A DNA stretch of 64,000 nucleotides from an uncultured Flavobacteriales bacterium. Lineage in GTDB: Bacteria; Bacteroidota; Bacteroidia; Flavobacteriales; Flavobacteriaceae. The translations under genes and the position numbers were made by a program. This document shows positions 7,836 through 15,994 of the stretch, piece by piece (the stretch's first letter is position 1; every line of letters starts with the position of its first letter). The notes beneath the pieces were generated by a model, which was given only the letters and a program-made list of their open reading frames with translations, did no database searches and was not told the DNA's origin. The stretch lies in contig CAJXRD010000003.1 in the NCBI GenBank assembly GCA_913058295.1, positions 47,248 through 111,247 on the forward strand, read 5' to 3'.

Positions 7836-8579
7836 TTAAACATAGAATAATTTAACTGATGCTAATACGAGTACAAAAGCTAGTAGATACCTTAAACTTT
7901 GATTGTTCATTTTTTTACTTCCAAAATAAGCGCCAAAAAAACCACCGATTAATGCAATAGCAACCAGGCCAAAAGATTCTATACTTAAGCTAATACCACT
8001 ACTTAATTGTCCTACTAGTCCTCCTGCAGAATTTACCCAAATAAATAGAGCAGAAACCGCGGCAGCTTCTTTCATTTTTCCCCAATGTAATAATAGAATA
8101 ATAGGGCTTAATATTATTCCGCCACCAATCCCAATTAATCCTGAAAAGAATCCAATAATTCCACCAACAAGAAGACCTTGCCATAATTTAATGTCTCTAA
8201 TTTTAGTACTTTCTTTTCCAAATACATTTAGCATTTTTAGAACAGCAAAGATTAATAGTACGGCTAAAACCTTTTTATAAATAGTTGCGTCTACCTCAAT
8301 ATAGCCCCCTAAAATTGACATTGGTATGGAAGCTATAGCAAAATATAAAAACAGCTTTTTGTTAAAATAACCTTCTTTATAGTAATAATAAAAGGCTATG
8401 GCTGCTACAAAAAGATTGAGTAATAATGCAGTAGGTTTCATTAATCCTGGTGTAACCGAAAACAAGGCCATTAATGCCAAATAACCACTTGCACCTCCGT
8501 GACCAACACTCGCGTAAAAAAAAGAAACGATAGGTAGGATAAGCAAGAAGACTAGTATGTTTTCTATATCAAATATCAT
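7836..8579 (-). CDS. TauE/SafE-family membrane permease
   Basis: I use the ATG at 8579 (MIFDIENI), which overlaps the modE stop as ATGA; the longer ORF start lies inside modE. The 247-aa product has about eight hydrophobic segments and the family hallmarks SFFYASVGHGGASGYLALM near the N-terminus and GLIGIGGGIILSPI in the middle. TauE/SafE proteins move anions such as sulfite or organosulfonates, or are of unknown substrate. Its place inside a Moco operon, with no modABC in view, suggests transport of molybdate or another oxyanion or sulfur species. That is inference only. Confidence 0.85.
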   Translation of the reverse strand: MIFDIENILVFLLILPIVSFFYASVGHGGASGYLALMALFSVTPGLMKPTALLLNLFVAAIAFYYYYKEGYFNKKLFLYFAIASIPMSILGGYIEVDATIYKKVLAVLLIFAVLKMLNVFGKESTKIRDIKLWQGLLVGGIIGFFSGLIGIGGGIILSPIILLLHWGKMKEAAAVSALFIWVNSAGGLVGQLSSGISLSIESFGLVAIALIGGFFGAYFGSKKMNNQSLRYLLAFVLVLASVKLFYV

Positions 8580-8914
8580 AAGGATTGTATCTTCTCTAAT
8601 TGTGTGTCTAAATGTTTCCAACAATTTTTATTAATAGCATCAAAAGCCTCAATTAAGCTTTTCCCATAAGGAGTTAATATCGCACCACCACCACCTTTAC
8701 CACCAATACTGCTTTGAGTAACAGGTTTTTTTGCCGATTTGTTTACAGCATCCACAAGAGTCCATGCTTTTTTATAGGAGATATTCAAACTCTTTGCAGC
8801 TTTAGATAAAGAACCAGTTTTTTCAATGGCATTTAACAAACGTACCCTGCCTTCCCCAAGCAAGACATTATTGTCAACTTCTATCCAAATTCTACTTTTT
8901 ATTTTATACTCCAT
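8576..8914 (-). CDS. modE: ModE-type winged helix-turn-helix regulator without a molbindin domain
   Basis: I prefer the ATG at 8914 (MEYKIKSRIWIE) to the ORF-track start, giving 112 aa. The whole protein is the ModE N-terminal DNA-binding domain: EGRVRLLNAIEKTGSLSKAAKSLNISYKKAWTLVD is the helix-turn-helix, and GGKGGGGAILTPYGKSLIEAF is the wing. The C-terminal molybdate-binding TOBE repeats of E. coli ModE are absent. It is the second gene of the Moco operon, and a ModE-like operator lies on the promoter of that operon, so autoregulation is likely. How it would sense molybdate is not evident. Confidence 0.9.
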   Translation of the reverse strand: MEYKIKSRIWIEVDNNVLLGEGRVRLLNAIEKTGSLSKAAKSLNISYKKAWTLVDAVNKSAKKPVTQSSIGGKGGGGAILTPYGKSLIEAFDAINKNCWKHLDTQLEKIQSL

Positions 8915-8940
8915 AATTGAATATTTTACTATCAATAAAA

Positions 8941-10119
8941 CTAAACGGGTAAAAGAATAACTTCAACTGAATCTCCTTTATCTATATCATTAACATCGGC
9001 AGGGACATATACAAAAGCATTCGCCATCGCAAAAGTGTTTAACATTGCGGAGCTTTGCCCTTCCATAATAGTCACTTCTCCATTTTTTAAAGAAGCTTTT
9101 AAGAACTGTGCCCGATTTCCTTTTTTAGAAAAATTAGCGCTTAAGGTTGCGGTAACTCTTGTTAATGAAAAATCAATATTTCCAGATAATAACTGAAGAG
9201 ACGGTTGCACATAAATATAGAAACTACTCAATGCTGAAGCAGGATTTCCAGGTAAAGCAAACACCGGAGTATTCCCTTTTTTTCCAAAGAACAATGGTTT
9301 TCCTGGCTTCTGTTTTACTTTATAAAAAATTTGCTCTGTTCCTAATTCCAATAAGGCTTTCCCCACAAAATCATAATCTCCAACTGAAATTCCACCAGAA
9401 ATTAATACCATGTCATTTTCTGAAATCGCTTTTTCTAATGCGATTACTGTTGAATTATAATCGTCTTTTACTTTGCTAATGGTGATATCTTCAAATCCTA
9501 AACTTTGTAATGCGCTCATTAACATCCCCGAATTACTTTCGTATATTTTTCCGTAGGTGAGGGCCTGTCCAGCTTCAATTAATTCATTACCCGTAGTAAC
9601 TATTGCAATAGAAGGTTTTGAAAACACTTCGATTTCAGAAATACCAAGCGTGGTCAAAAAACCAATAGCGGCTGAATTTATTTGGGTTCCTTTTTTTAAA
9701 GCTAAAGCGTCCTTTTGGACTTGTTCGCCCAAAGGTCTAATGTTATCATTAATAACAGCAGGACTGGTAAGAAATAATTTATTGTCTTCCCGATTTGTTT
9801 TTTCCTGCATCATTACACTATTGGCAGTATCTGGTACTGCAGATCCTGTAAAAATTCGAACCGCTTCTCCTTCTTTTAAAACAGGATGATGTCCATCGCC
9901 AGCCTTCACTTCGTCTATAATGGTATAGCGCATATCCTTATGTAAACAAAGGGCATAGCCATCCATAGCTGATTGCCGGAAAGGAGGCATATTAATAGGT
10001 GAATTTATATTTTTAGATAGCGTATAAGCCCTTGACTTTAAAACAGATCTATGCTCTGTTTTGTCAGTAGTATTTATATGGTCTTGTACTAATTTAAAAG
10101 CTTCTTCTACGGAAATCAT
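8941..10119 (-). CDS. moeA: Molybdopterin molybdenumtransferase MoeA
   Basis: This 392-aa enzyme inserts molybdate into adenylylated molybdopterin. Signatures are PPFRQSAMDGYAL (residues 41-53), VRIFTGSAVPDTANSVMMQE, IVTTGNEL, SGGISVGDYDFV and ALPGNPASALSSFY, in the usual order, and the length is normal. It is the first gene of the Moco operon. Its ATG is only 9 bp downstream of a ModE-like operator that covers the -7 box, so expression should respond to ModE. Confidence 0.95.
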   Translation of the reverse strand: MISVEEAFKLVQDHINTTDKTEHRSVLKSRAYTLSKNINSPINMPPFRQSAMDGYALCLHKDMRYTIIDEVKAGDGHHPVLKEGEAVRIFTGSAVPDTANSVMMQEKTNREDNKLFLTSPAVINDNIRPLGEQVQKDALALKKGTQINSAAIGFLTTLGISEIEVFSKPSIAIVTTGNELIEAGQALTYGKIYESNSGMLMSALQSLGFEDITISKVKDDYNSTVIALEKAISENDMVLISGGISVGDYDFVGKALLELGTEQIFYKVKQKPGKPLFFGKKGNTPVFALPGNPASALSSFYIYVQPSLQLLSGNIDFSLTRVTATLSANFSKKGNRAQFLKASLKNGEVTIMEGQSSAMLNTFAMANAFVYVPADVNDIDKGDSVEVILLPV

Positions 10120-10128
10120 ATTGGGATT

Positions 10129-10152
10129 CGTTATGTCTTTACAAATATAACG
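10129..10152 (-). promoter_or_regulatory. ModE-like operator overlapping the moeA -7 box
   Basis: The minus strand reads CGTTATATTTGTAAAGACATAACG, 24 bp with CGTTAT/ATAACG arms inside a longer TTCGTTAT/ATAACGAA dyad (10127-10154). The arms and spacing match the E. coli ModE operator of modA as I recall it (CGTTATAT...ACATAACG, also 24 bp). The embedded TATATTTG (10142-10149) is a perfect Bacteroidota -7 box, so ModE bound here should block transcription start. A modE gene is second in the same operon. Confidence 0.75.
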
Positions 10153-10230
10153 AAATCATCTGCTCTAAAAAAGATTTCTTTTAAGAACTAAATTTTTCAG
10201 ATTTGCATCTTAGGTGTATTAATCCATAAA

Positions 10231-10262
10231 AAAACCAGTGTAATTATTTTACACTGGTTTTT
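10231..10262 (-). terminator. Intrinsic terminator after the nor/nir/porin unit
   Basis: AAAACCAGTGTAA and TTACACTGGTTTT form a 13-bp stem with a 5-nt loop and T-rich flanks on both sides. It lies 22 bp downstream of the porin stop on the minus strand and separates the denitrification unit from the moeA promoter. Confidence 0.8.
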
Positions 10263-10283
10263 AAAAAGTTATTTAAAAGAGGT

Positions 10284-11576
10284 TTAATTTACATCTTCTG
10301 GTGCTGTAAACTTATGATTAAACAAGTTTGGCTTAAATGTAACCATCACCCAAGCCCAACTATTATGAAGACTGCTATCTCCACCTTTAATAGCTTCCAT
10401 AGAATCGTTGGCAAACATTTGAGAGTATCCCGCATCTATTTTAATGCTTTTAGTTAATTTATAGCCTACGGTAAAATCGATTTCTGTACCTAAATAATCA
10501 TCTAAGTTATCTCCATTAGTATCAATAATATTTGCTGCAGCAGCAAAATAATGAGGAGATAATTTAAAGTTCCATTTGTTCATAGAATATCCTAAATGTA
10601 AATAGATATCAGTTAAACCAACATTGTTGGCATGATTCCCTACATAAAAATAATCCATTAAACCATTAAATTTATGGTTGGTCCCAAACAATGGGGCGAA
10701 TGAATTTACATCTGTACTAGAGTCGTCCATATCTTTACCAGATAAGTATTCCCCTCCTAAAGTAGCATTAAAATTGTCTGTGAATTTATAATTAAAATTC
10801 GCACCAAAATAAGAAGCACTTACACTATTGTCTAAAGATTTTCCAGTTTGAAAATAAAAAGCACCATCAGCAGAAATATTCCCAGATTTAAAGGTTACTC
10901 TTGGACCAATAGATTGCATATAATCTATGGTAGTATCCTCATTAGGAAGCCCCTCGTTTTCTAAATATTCTATCCCGGTGTTTAATAATAGGAAACTAAC
11001 CCCTACCTTATTAAAATCACCGTGATACCAACCGTATTGGAAGGTTTTATAGCCAGCAGCATTGCTATACAATTGATCTAAATTAGACTGCATATCGGCA
11101 TTATAAGCAATACCTACATCAATTTTATGGTTTTCATTTGGTCTAATTTTAAATAGAAAAGCGTCGTGACTACGAGCTTGTTGCGCCCATGCTACACCAC
11201 CAAAAATTCTTTCATCATCATAAGCAATTATTTGTCGCCCTAATTTCATGCTAAATTTTTCTGATATGATAGCTTCCCCCCAGGCTTGGAAAAAATTAAT
11301 TCCTGTATCATCTGTAGTCATTGTGGCAACATCCCCCCAAACTCTTACATTTTGAACATCCACTTTAAAAATCATTTTTGTGTTTTTAAAATCGAAATTT
11401 ATTCTTGTACGTTGGGATACAAAATTTCCAGCCTCATCACCTTCAGATCGAAGGGACCCAAATCCATATCTGTTTTCATATCTTGGTCTTATTTCACCAG
11501 AAAGGTTAAACTCTTGAGCGATTGATGGCATTGCAAAAAATGCAATCATAGCTAATAATAGTAGTTTTTTCATCAT
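10284..11576 (-). CDS. Outer-membrane porin, alginate_exp-like
   Basis: This 430-aa protein starts with a signal peptide (MMKKLLLLAMIAFFAMPSIAQ) and continues as alternating beta strands rich in aromatic residues, for example GEIRPRYENRYGF at the mature N-terminus and AWAQQARSHDAFLFKIRP. This is the pattern of a single-chain beta-barrel porin of the alginate-export type. The true start may be the second Met. It lies 5 bp downstream of the Sco gene and ends at a strong terminator, so it is the last gene of the nir cluster. A role in letting nitrite, or copper complexes, reach the periplasm is inference from context. Confidence 0.75.
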   Translation of the reverse strand: MMKKLLLLAMIAFFAMPSIAQEFNLSGEIRPRYENRYGFGSLRSEGDEAGNFVSQRTRINFDFKNTKMIFKVDVQNVRVWGDVATMTTDDTGINFFQAWGEAIISEKFSMKLGRQIIAYDDERIFGGVAWAQQARSHDAFLFKIRPNENHKIDVGIAYNADMQSNLDQLYSNAAGYKTFQYGWYHGDFNKVGVSFLLLNTGIEYLENEGLPNEDTTIDYMQSIGPRVTFKSGNISADGAFYFQTGKSLDNSVSASYFGANFNYKFTDNFNATLGGEYLSGKDMDDSSTDVNSFAPLFGTNHKFNGLMDYFYVGNHANNVGLTDIYLHLGYSMNKWNFKLSPHYFAAAANIIDTNGDNLDDYLGTEIDFTVGYKLTKSIKIDAGYSQMFANDSMEAIKGGDSSLHNSWAWVMVTFKPNLFNHKFTAPEDVN

Positions 11577-11580
11577 AATA

Positions 11581-12303
11581 TTAATTTGTTAATTTTGAGG
11601 TTTTAATTATTTTAGATATTGTTTCTTTATTGTCGACACCAAGTCCTTCCTGTTGATGGACCAACTCTCCTTGAGGATTAAATATACTTATTATATTGGA
11701 ATGTGAAAAATCCATCGGAGAAATCTGCTTGTATTTTACAGCAAGAACATTGGCAAATTCTCTAACACTATTTTTTGTTCCCTGTAAGAAAGTCCATTGT
11801 TCCCCGTCCATATGATTTTCTATTGCAAATTCTTTTAGCCTTTTTGGTGTGTCTGTTTCTGGATCAATACTAATAAGAACAAAATTGATATCGGAAAGTA
11901 AATCTTTGGGAACTTGTTTTTCTATGTTTCGCATATCGGCAACCAATCTTGGACAAGCTGCTTTACAAGTAGTGTAAATCATAACCATCACTAAGGTTTT
12001 TCCTTTTAAATCTATAAGCTCTATAGATTTACCTTCTTCAGTATTCCAAGTACTAGTTAGGTTGAATATCGAATTATCTGAGATTTCATCTGTTGGTATT
12101 TTTTCTGAATTCTTTTTAGAAAGTGCCAAGATATCCATTTTGCAAACTGGGCAAGACCCTTCTTTAGAATATGTTTTTTCACCTTCACATTTCATTGGGC
12201 ATTGATAAATAACTGTTTCTGAAGAAGCAGTTTTCTCATCATTACAAGAGTTTAGTGTTATAGCTGAAACCAATAGCAATACTATTGTTATGAATTTTTT
12301 CAT
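11581..12303 (-). CDS. Sco1/SenC copper chaperone lipoprotein with N-terminal heavy-metal-binding domain
   Basis: I chose the ATG at 12303 (MKKFITIV) because a lipoprotein signal with lipobox TLNSC follows; the longer ORF start lies inside nirV. The 240-aa product first carries a short Cys-rich domain, YQCPMKCEGEKTYSKEGSCPVCKMDI, typical of heavy-metal-binding YHS-like domains of copper proteins. A thioredoxin-fold Sco domain follows, with the copper-binding TCKAACPRL and a conserved downstream His (MDFSHSN). Sco proteins deliver copper to the Cu sites of oxidases. Being next to nirK, this one probably metallates the nitrite reductase. It is anchored on the periplasmic face. Confidence 0.88.
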   Translation of the reverse strand: MKKFITIVLLLVSAITLNSCNDEKTASSETVIYQCPMKCEGEKTYSKEGSCPVCKMDILALSKKNSEKIPTDEISDNSIFNLTSTWNTEEGKSIELIDLKGKTLVMVMIYTTCKAACPRLVADMRNIEKQVPKDLLSDINFVLISIDPETDTPKRLKEFAIENHMDGEQWTFLQGTKNSVREFANVLAVKYKQISPMDFSHSNIISIFNPQGELVHQQEGLGVDNKETISKIIKTSKLTN

Positions 12304-12332
12304 AATAGAAATAATTGGATATTTATATGTAA

Positions 12333-13094
12333 TTAATCTTTCACGCATCGAAAACCTAGATTTTTCATGGTAAAGCTAGCCTTTAAACTTCCACGAATAG
12401 CATACCTCATAAAAGCTGCATAATTCATTAAATCGGTCGCTCCAATAGCAGCACTTCCACAAAAAAGATTACTATCATTATCTACATCTTTTCGAGATTC
12501 TCCAGAGATTAACACCGAGTTAAAATCGGAAGTCCATTCCCAAACCAAACCATGTAAATCCCATACTCCCCAATAGTTTTTAAAAGAGGATCCGATTTCG
12601 TTATTAAAGGTTTTTGGTTTTTCATACCAACTTAATATGTATTCGTTATAGTTTTTTAAATATCTAGCATCTGCAATATTTTCATTAGCCATAGCCACAT
12701 ATTCCCATTCATCAATGGTTGGAAGACGTTTGCCTTGACTAGAACAATAATCGTTTGCTGCAAACCAGGAAATATTTGTAGCTGGAGCTTTTTGTGATTG
12801 TGAAGTTCCTAATGCTGTATCAGATTTCCAGCTAACAAGATAATTCCCATCTGCAAATAATTTTTTAACCTGAGACTTTTTCCATTTAGGGTTTGTTTTT
12901 ACAAACTCTAAAAACGCTTGGTTAGTTACAGGATAAACATCCATATAAAAATCTGAAATAGTAACCTGTAAAGAATCTCTACCATAAAGAGGGGTATAGG
13001 TTCCTCCTTTAATAGGAACCATATTTGATTGACAATTCGCATTACTATTCCAAAGAAATAGAATACAAACTGTCAATCTTAATATAGCTTTCAT
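12333..13094 (-). CDS. nirV: NirV, formylglycine-generating-enzyme-fold protein linked to nirK
   Basis: This 253-aa protein has a signal peptide and an FGE-sulfatase (SUMF1) fold: MVPIKGGTY near the mature start, DFYMDVYPVTNQAFLEFVK, ATNISWFAANDYCSSQGKRLPTIDEWEYVA, GLVWEWTSDF and NLGFRCVKD at the end. Such a gene is called nirV when it follows nirK. The active-site cysteine pair of true formylglycine-generating enzymes appears absent (MRYAIRGSLKASFTMKNLGFRC), so it is unlikely to make formylglycine. It starts 8 bp after nirK. Its function in nitrite reduction is unproven in general, perhaps assembly or copper handling. Confidence 0.85.
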   Translation of the reverse strand: MKAILRLTVCILFLWNSNANCQSNMVPIKGGTYTPLYGRDSLQVTISDFYMDVYPVTNQAFLEFVKTNPKWKKSQVKKLFADGNYLVSWKSDTALGTSQSQKAPATNISWFAANDYCSSQGKRLPTIDEWEYVAMANENIADARYLKNYNEYILSWYEKPKTFNNEIGSSFKNYWGVWDLHGLVWEWTSDFNSVLISGESRKDVDNDSNLFCGSAAIGATDLMNYAAFMRYAIRGSLKASFTMKNLGFRCVKD

Positions 13095-13102
13095 ACAGAA
13101 AA

Positions 13103-14563
13103 TTAGTGTCCGCTTTTAACTTGGTCTACTTGAGAAGTAGTAACAATGGTTTTATTATTTCCCCAAGAATTGTAAACATAAGTTAATACATCTGCAACTT
13201 CTTCACTGGATAGTGTTTGTTTTGTCATCACACTATTATACTTATCTCCATTTACAATTATTTCTCCTGTTTTACCATTCACAACGATATCAATAGCTCT
13301 GTTTACATCAGCATTCAAATAATCTGATTTGGCAAGAGGTGGGAAAGCATTTGGAATTCCTTCTCCATTTGCTTGGTGACATGCAAAACATGTAGTGGTA
13401 TATAAATTTTTACCTGAAGCAATCTTTTCAGCTAAAGATTTTTCGCCTTTTGAAACAACTTCTTTAGTTTCATCATCAGGCATTTCTTGTAATGTTCCTC
13501 CTTCAGGATTATAAATACCTTCTTGTTTTACACCTGAGTAAAGAGTTTTGTCTTCTTCACCACTTACTTTTAACATTCCTAAAGCACCTTTATTAAAAGC
13601 TCTAAAAATTGCATGATCTACTAAAATAAAAGTTCCAGGAACGTCCACTTTAAAATCTACAATAGCAGCTCCACCTGCAGGAATAGAAGTAGTTTGTACA
13701 TTAGTATTGATTAAATCTCCACCTTCCACATGTACATTATCGAAAATTTCACCAATAACATGGAAAGACGAAGTTAGATTTGGCCCACCATTTCCAACAT
13801 ATAAACGAACTGTTTCACCTACGTTTGCTGTAATTGCATTGTCTCCAGTTAAAGATCCAACTTTTCCGTTAAATACAACATAATCCGCATCTTCATCTAC
13901 CGCTTTTTTCATGTCGAAAGCTTGTAAGCCTGGAGCACCATTTTCACCTTTAGTATAAAAATCACCTTGCATGATATAGTATTCTTTATCTACTTTAGGT
14001 AAACCACCTTCTGGTTCCACTAATATTAAACCATACATCCCATTTGCAATATGCATTCCTACTGGAGCAGTTGCGCAATGATATACATATAAGCCTGGAT
14101 TTAAGGTTTTAAAAGAAAATGTCTTACTATGTCCTGGAGCTACAAAAGAAGAGGTTGCCCCTCCACCAGGTCCAGTAACGGCATGTAAATCTATATTATG
14201 AGGTAATTTATTATCTGGGTGATTAGATAAAGTAAACTCTACTTGGTCCCCAACTCTAGTACGAATGAAACTTCCAGGAACTGATCCTCCAAAAGTCCAA
14301 TACATATAAGTTGTCCCATCAGTCATGGTACCTTCTTGTTCTAAGATTTCCATATCTACGATTAATTTTTTCGCAGGGCGATCACCAACTGGTTCAGGAA
14401 CAAATGGGGGAGCAGTTAGTTCCGCATTCATAGTTCCATTAAGTGCAATAGTTGCTGGGTCTTTTTTAGCAACTTCTTTTTCTTCAGATTTGCAACTTGC
14501 AAATAGGATAGCTACTAACGCTACTATTCCTAGTAGTTTTACATTTAATTTTAATAATTTCAT
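13103..14563 (-). CDS. nirK: Copper nitrite reductase NirK with C-terminal cytochrome c domain
   Basis: This 486-aa lipoprotein (lipobox LFASC) reduces nitrite to NO in the periplasm. Two cupredoxin domains span about residues 60-350. Type 1 copper ligands are the His of LPHNIDLHAV and Cys, His and Met of YHCATAPVGMH; type 2 ligands are the His of DLHAV, of HCA and of SSFHVIG. Residues about 375-465 form a class I cytochrome c with CFACHQANGEG and a distal Met (SVMTKQ), which can feed electrons directly, as in the Ralstonia-type three-domain enzyme. A -7 box (TATCTTTG) lies upstream within a hairpin arm, so it may be transcribed separately from norCB. nirV follows after 8 bp. Confidence 0.95.
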   Translation of the reverse strand: MKLLKLNVKLLGIVALVAILFASCKSEEKEVAKKDPATIALNGTMNAELTAPPFVPEPVGDRPAKKLIVDMEILEQEGTMTDGTTYMYWTFGGSVPGSFIRTRVGDQVEFTLSNHPDNKLPHNIDLHAVTGPGGGATSSFVAPGHSKTFSFKTLNPGLYVYHCATAPVGMHIANGMYGLILVEPEGGLPKVDKEYYIMQGDFYTKGENGAPGLQAFDMKKAVDEDADYVVFNGKVGSLTGDNAITANVGETVRLYVGNGGPNLTSSFHVIGEIFDNVHVEGGDLINTNVQTTSIPAGGAAIVDFKVDVPGTFILVDHAIFRAFNKGALGMLKVSGEEDKTLYSGVKQEGIYNPEGGTLQEMPDDETKEVVSKGEKSLAEKIASGKNLYTTTCFACHQANGEGIPNAFPPLAKSDYLNADVNRAIDIVVNGKTGEIIVNGDKYNSVMTKQTLSSEEVADVLTYVYNSWGNNKTIVTTSQVDQVKSGH

Positions 14564-14589
14564 TTTGTTGATATTGGTTGGTTAATTTA

Positions 14590-14634
14590 ATTCTTCAAAG
14601 ATAAGAAAATGTTAATCTCCAATCTTTGAAGAAT
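14590..14634 (-). promoter_or_regulatory. Hairpin with embedded -7 box between norB and nirK
   Basis: ATTCTTCAAAGAT (14590-14602) and ATCTTTGAAGAAT (14622-14634) are perfect 13-bp inverted arms with a 19-nt spacer. On the minus strand one arm provides TATCTTTG (14596-14603), a perfect -7 box 33 bp before the nirK ATG. The stem lacks a strong T run on the nirK side, so it may be a processing or regulatory element as much as a terminator. Confidence 0.5.
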
Positions 14635-14644
14635 ATTTTTGTTA

Positions 14645-15982
14645 TTAGTTCTTAATTTCTAAGGCTTCGTCTGTTGGTTGGCCATATTTTACAAAATCGA
14701 TGATGTATAAAACTATACCAGTTAGAAAAACAGTTGCGCAGAGAATCAAAACATAAAAATGAACTTCGATCATTTTTTGAACTTCCATAAATTCTAATTT
14801 CATAATACGTTCTAAATATACTTGAGCTACTCCAGCTACACCAAAAGCTACCGTCATACCAACCATACCGATATTCGACAACCAGAAAGCTGCTCTTCCT
14901 CTTGCTCCATCATATAATTTTCTTCCTGTTAAGTTAGGTAATGCGTAACTTATTATTGCTAAAACAATCATAGCATAAGCCCCCCAAAATGCAAGGTGAC
15001 CGTGCATTGCTGTAACTAAGGTTCCGTGTGTGTATAAGTTTGTTTGTGGTAGAGTATGTGCAAATCCTAATAATCCTGCTCCAACAAAGGAAACAATTGC
15101 AGCTCCTAAGGTCCAGAATAATGCAATTTTATTAGGATGTTTTTTCTCTCCCTTACGATACATATTTACTGCAAACAATGCCATTGCCAGAAAAGCAAGA
15201 GGCTCTAAAGCTGAGAATATTCCACCTACAATTAGCCAAATTTTATTTACTCCAATGTAATAGTAGTGGTGACCAGTTCCTAAAACACCAGAAAGGAATG
15301 TTAAACCAACAATTACATAAAGCCATTTTTCAATAACCTCTCTATCAACTCCAGTTAGTTTAATTAATAAGAAAGAAAGAATACCTCCCATAATTAATTC
15401 CCAAACACCTTCTACCCATAAGTGAACTACCCACCATCTAAAAAATGAATCCATTACTTGACTATCAAAAGGAAGCATACCTGGAAGGTAAAGTAGAGCA
15501 GCAAAAAATAAACCCATAGTAAGCACTAAGGCTGTTGTTGTTCTTCTTTTTCCTTTAATAAGGGTTGTCAATATTATTCCTAAGAATAATAATACATTTA
15601 CAACTACCAAATAATCTAGTCCTCTGGGAATTTCTAAGAACTTTCGTCCTTCCCAAATATTAAAATGAAAACCAATTATAGCGGCAACACCTACTAATGC
15701 GAGTGAAATTAATTGCACATAAGCAAGCTTAACACTTACCAATTCGTGTTGTGCTTCTTCGGGAATAATATAATATGCGGCACCCATAAAACCTGATAAT
15801 AACCAAACTACCAATAGATTAAGGTGAACAGCTTTTGCTGTGTTAAATGGAATGATGTCGTGTAATCCATCAAATCCTGCATGAGCAAAGCCCATAATAA
15901 AACCATATACCAGTTGTAGAACAAACAACAACATGGATAGGGCAAAAAACCAATAGGCTACTTTTTGTGATTTATATTTCAT
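14645..15982 (-). CDS. norB: Nitric oxide reductase large subunit NorB (cNOR)
   Basis: This 445-aa membrane protein has about 12 hydrophobic segments and belongs to the heme-copper oxidase superfamily. It reduces 2 NO to N2O. Visible ligand and active-site features are HLNLLVVWLL for the low-spin heme, HLWVEGVWEL with the FeB histidine and the two conserved glutamates, GTGHHYYYIG with the FeB His pair, and HGHLAFWGAY for heme ligation near the C-terminus. There is no N-terminal quinol-oxidase extension, and norC lies 12 bp upstream, so it is a cytochrome-c-type NOR rather than qNOR. Confidence 0.96.
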   Translation of the reverse strand: MKYKSQKVAYWFFALSMLLFVLQLVYGFIMGFAHAGFDGLHDIIPFNTAKAVHLNLLVVWLLSGFMGAAYYIIPEEAQHELVSVKLAYVQLISLALVGVAAIIGFHFNIWEGRKFLEIPRGLDYLVVVNVLLFLGIILTTLIKGKRRTTTALVLTMGLFFAALLYLPGMLPFDSQVMDSFFRWWVVHLWVEGVWELIMGGILSFLLIKLTGVDREVIEKWLYVIVGLTFLSGVLGTGHHYYYIGVNKIWLIVGGIFSALEPLAFLAMALFAVNMYRKGEKKHPNKIALFWTLGAAIVSFVGAGLLGFAHTLPQTNLYTHGTLVTAMHGHLAFWGAYAMIVLAIISYALPNLTGRKLYDGARGRAAFWLSNIGMVGMTVAFGVAGVAQVYLERIMKLEFMEVQKMIEVHFYVLILCATVFLTGIVLYIIDFVKYGQPTDEALEIKN

Positions 15983-15994
15983 AATTATATTTTT

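Noticed and set aside
12333-13094. Active formylglycine-generating enzyme
   Set aside because: The catalytic cysteine pair is absent, no sulfatase gene is adjacent, and nirK linkage indicates NirV.
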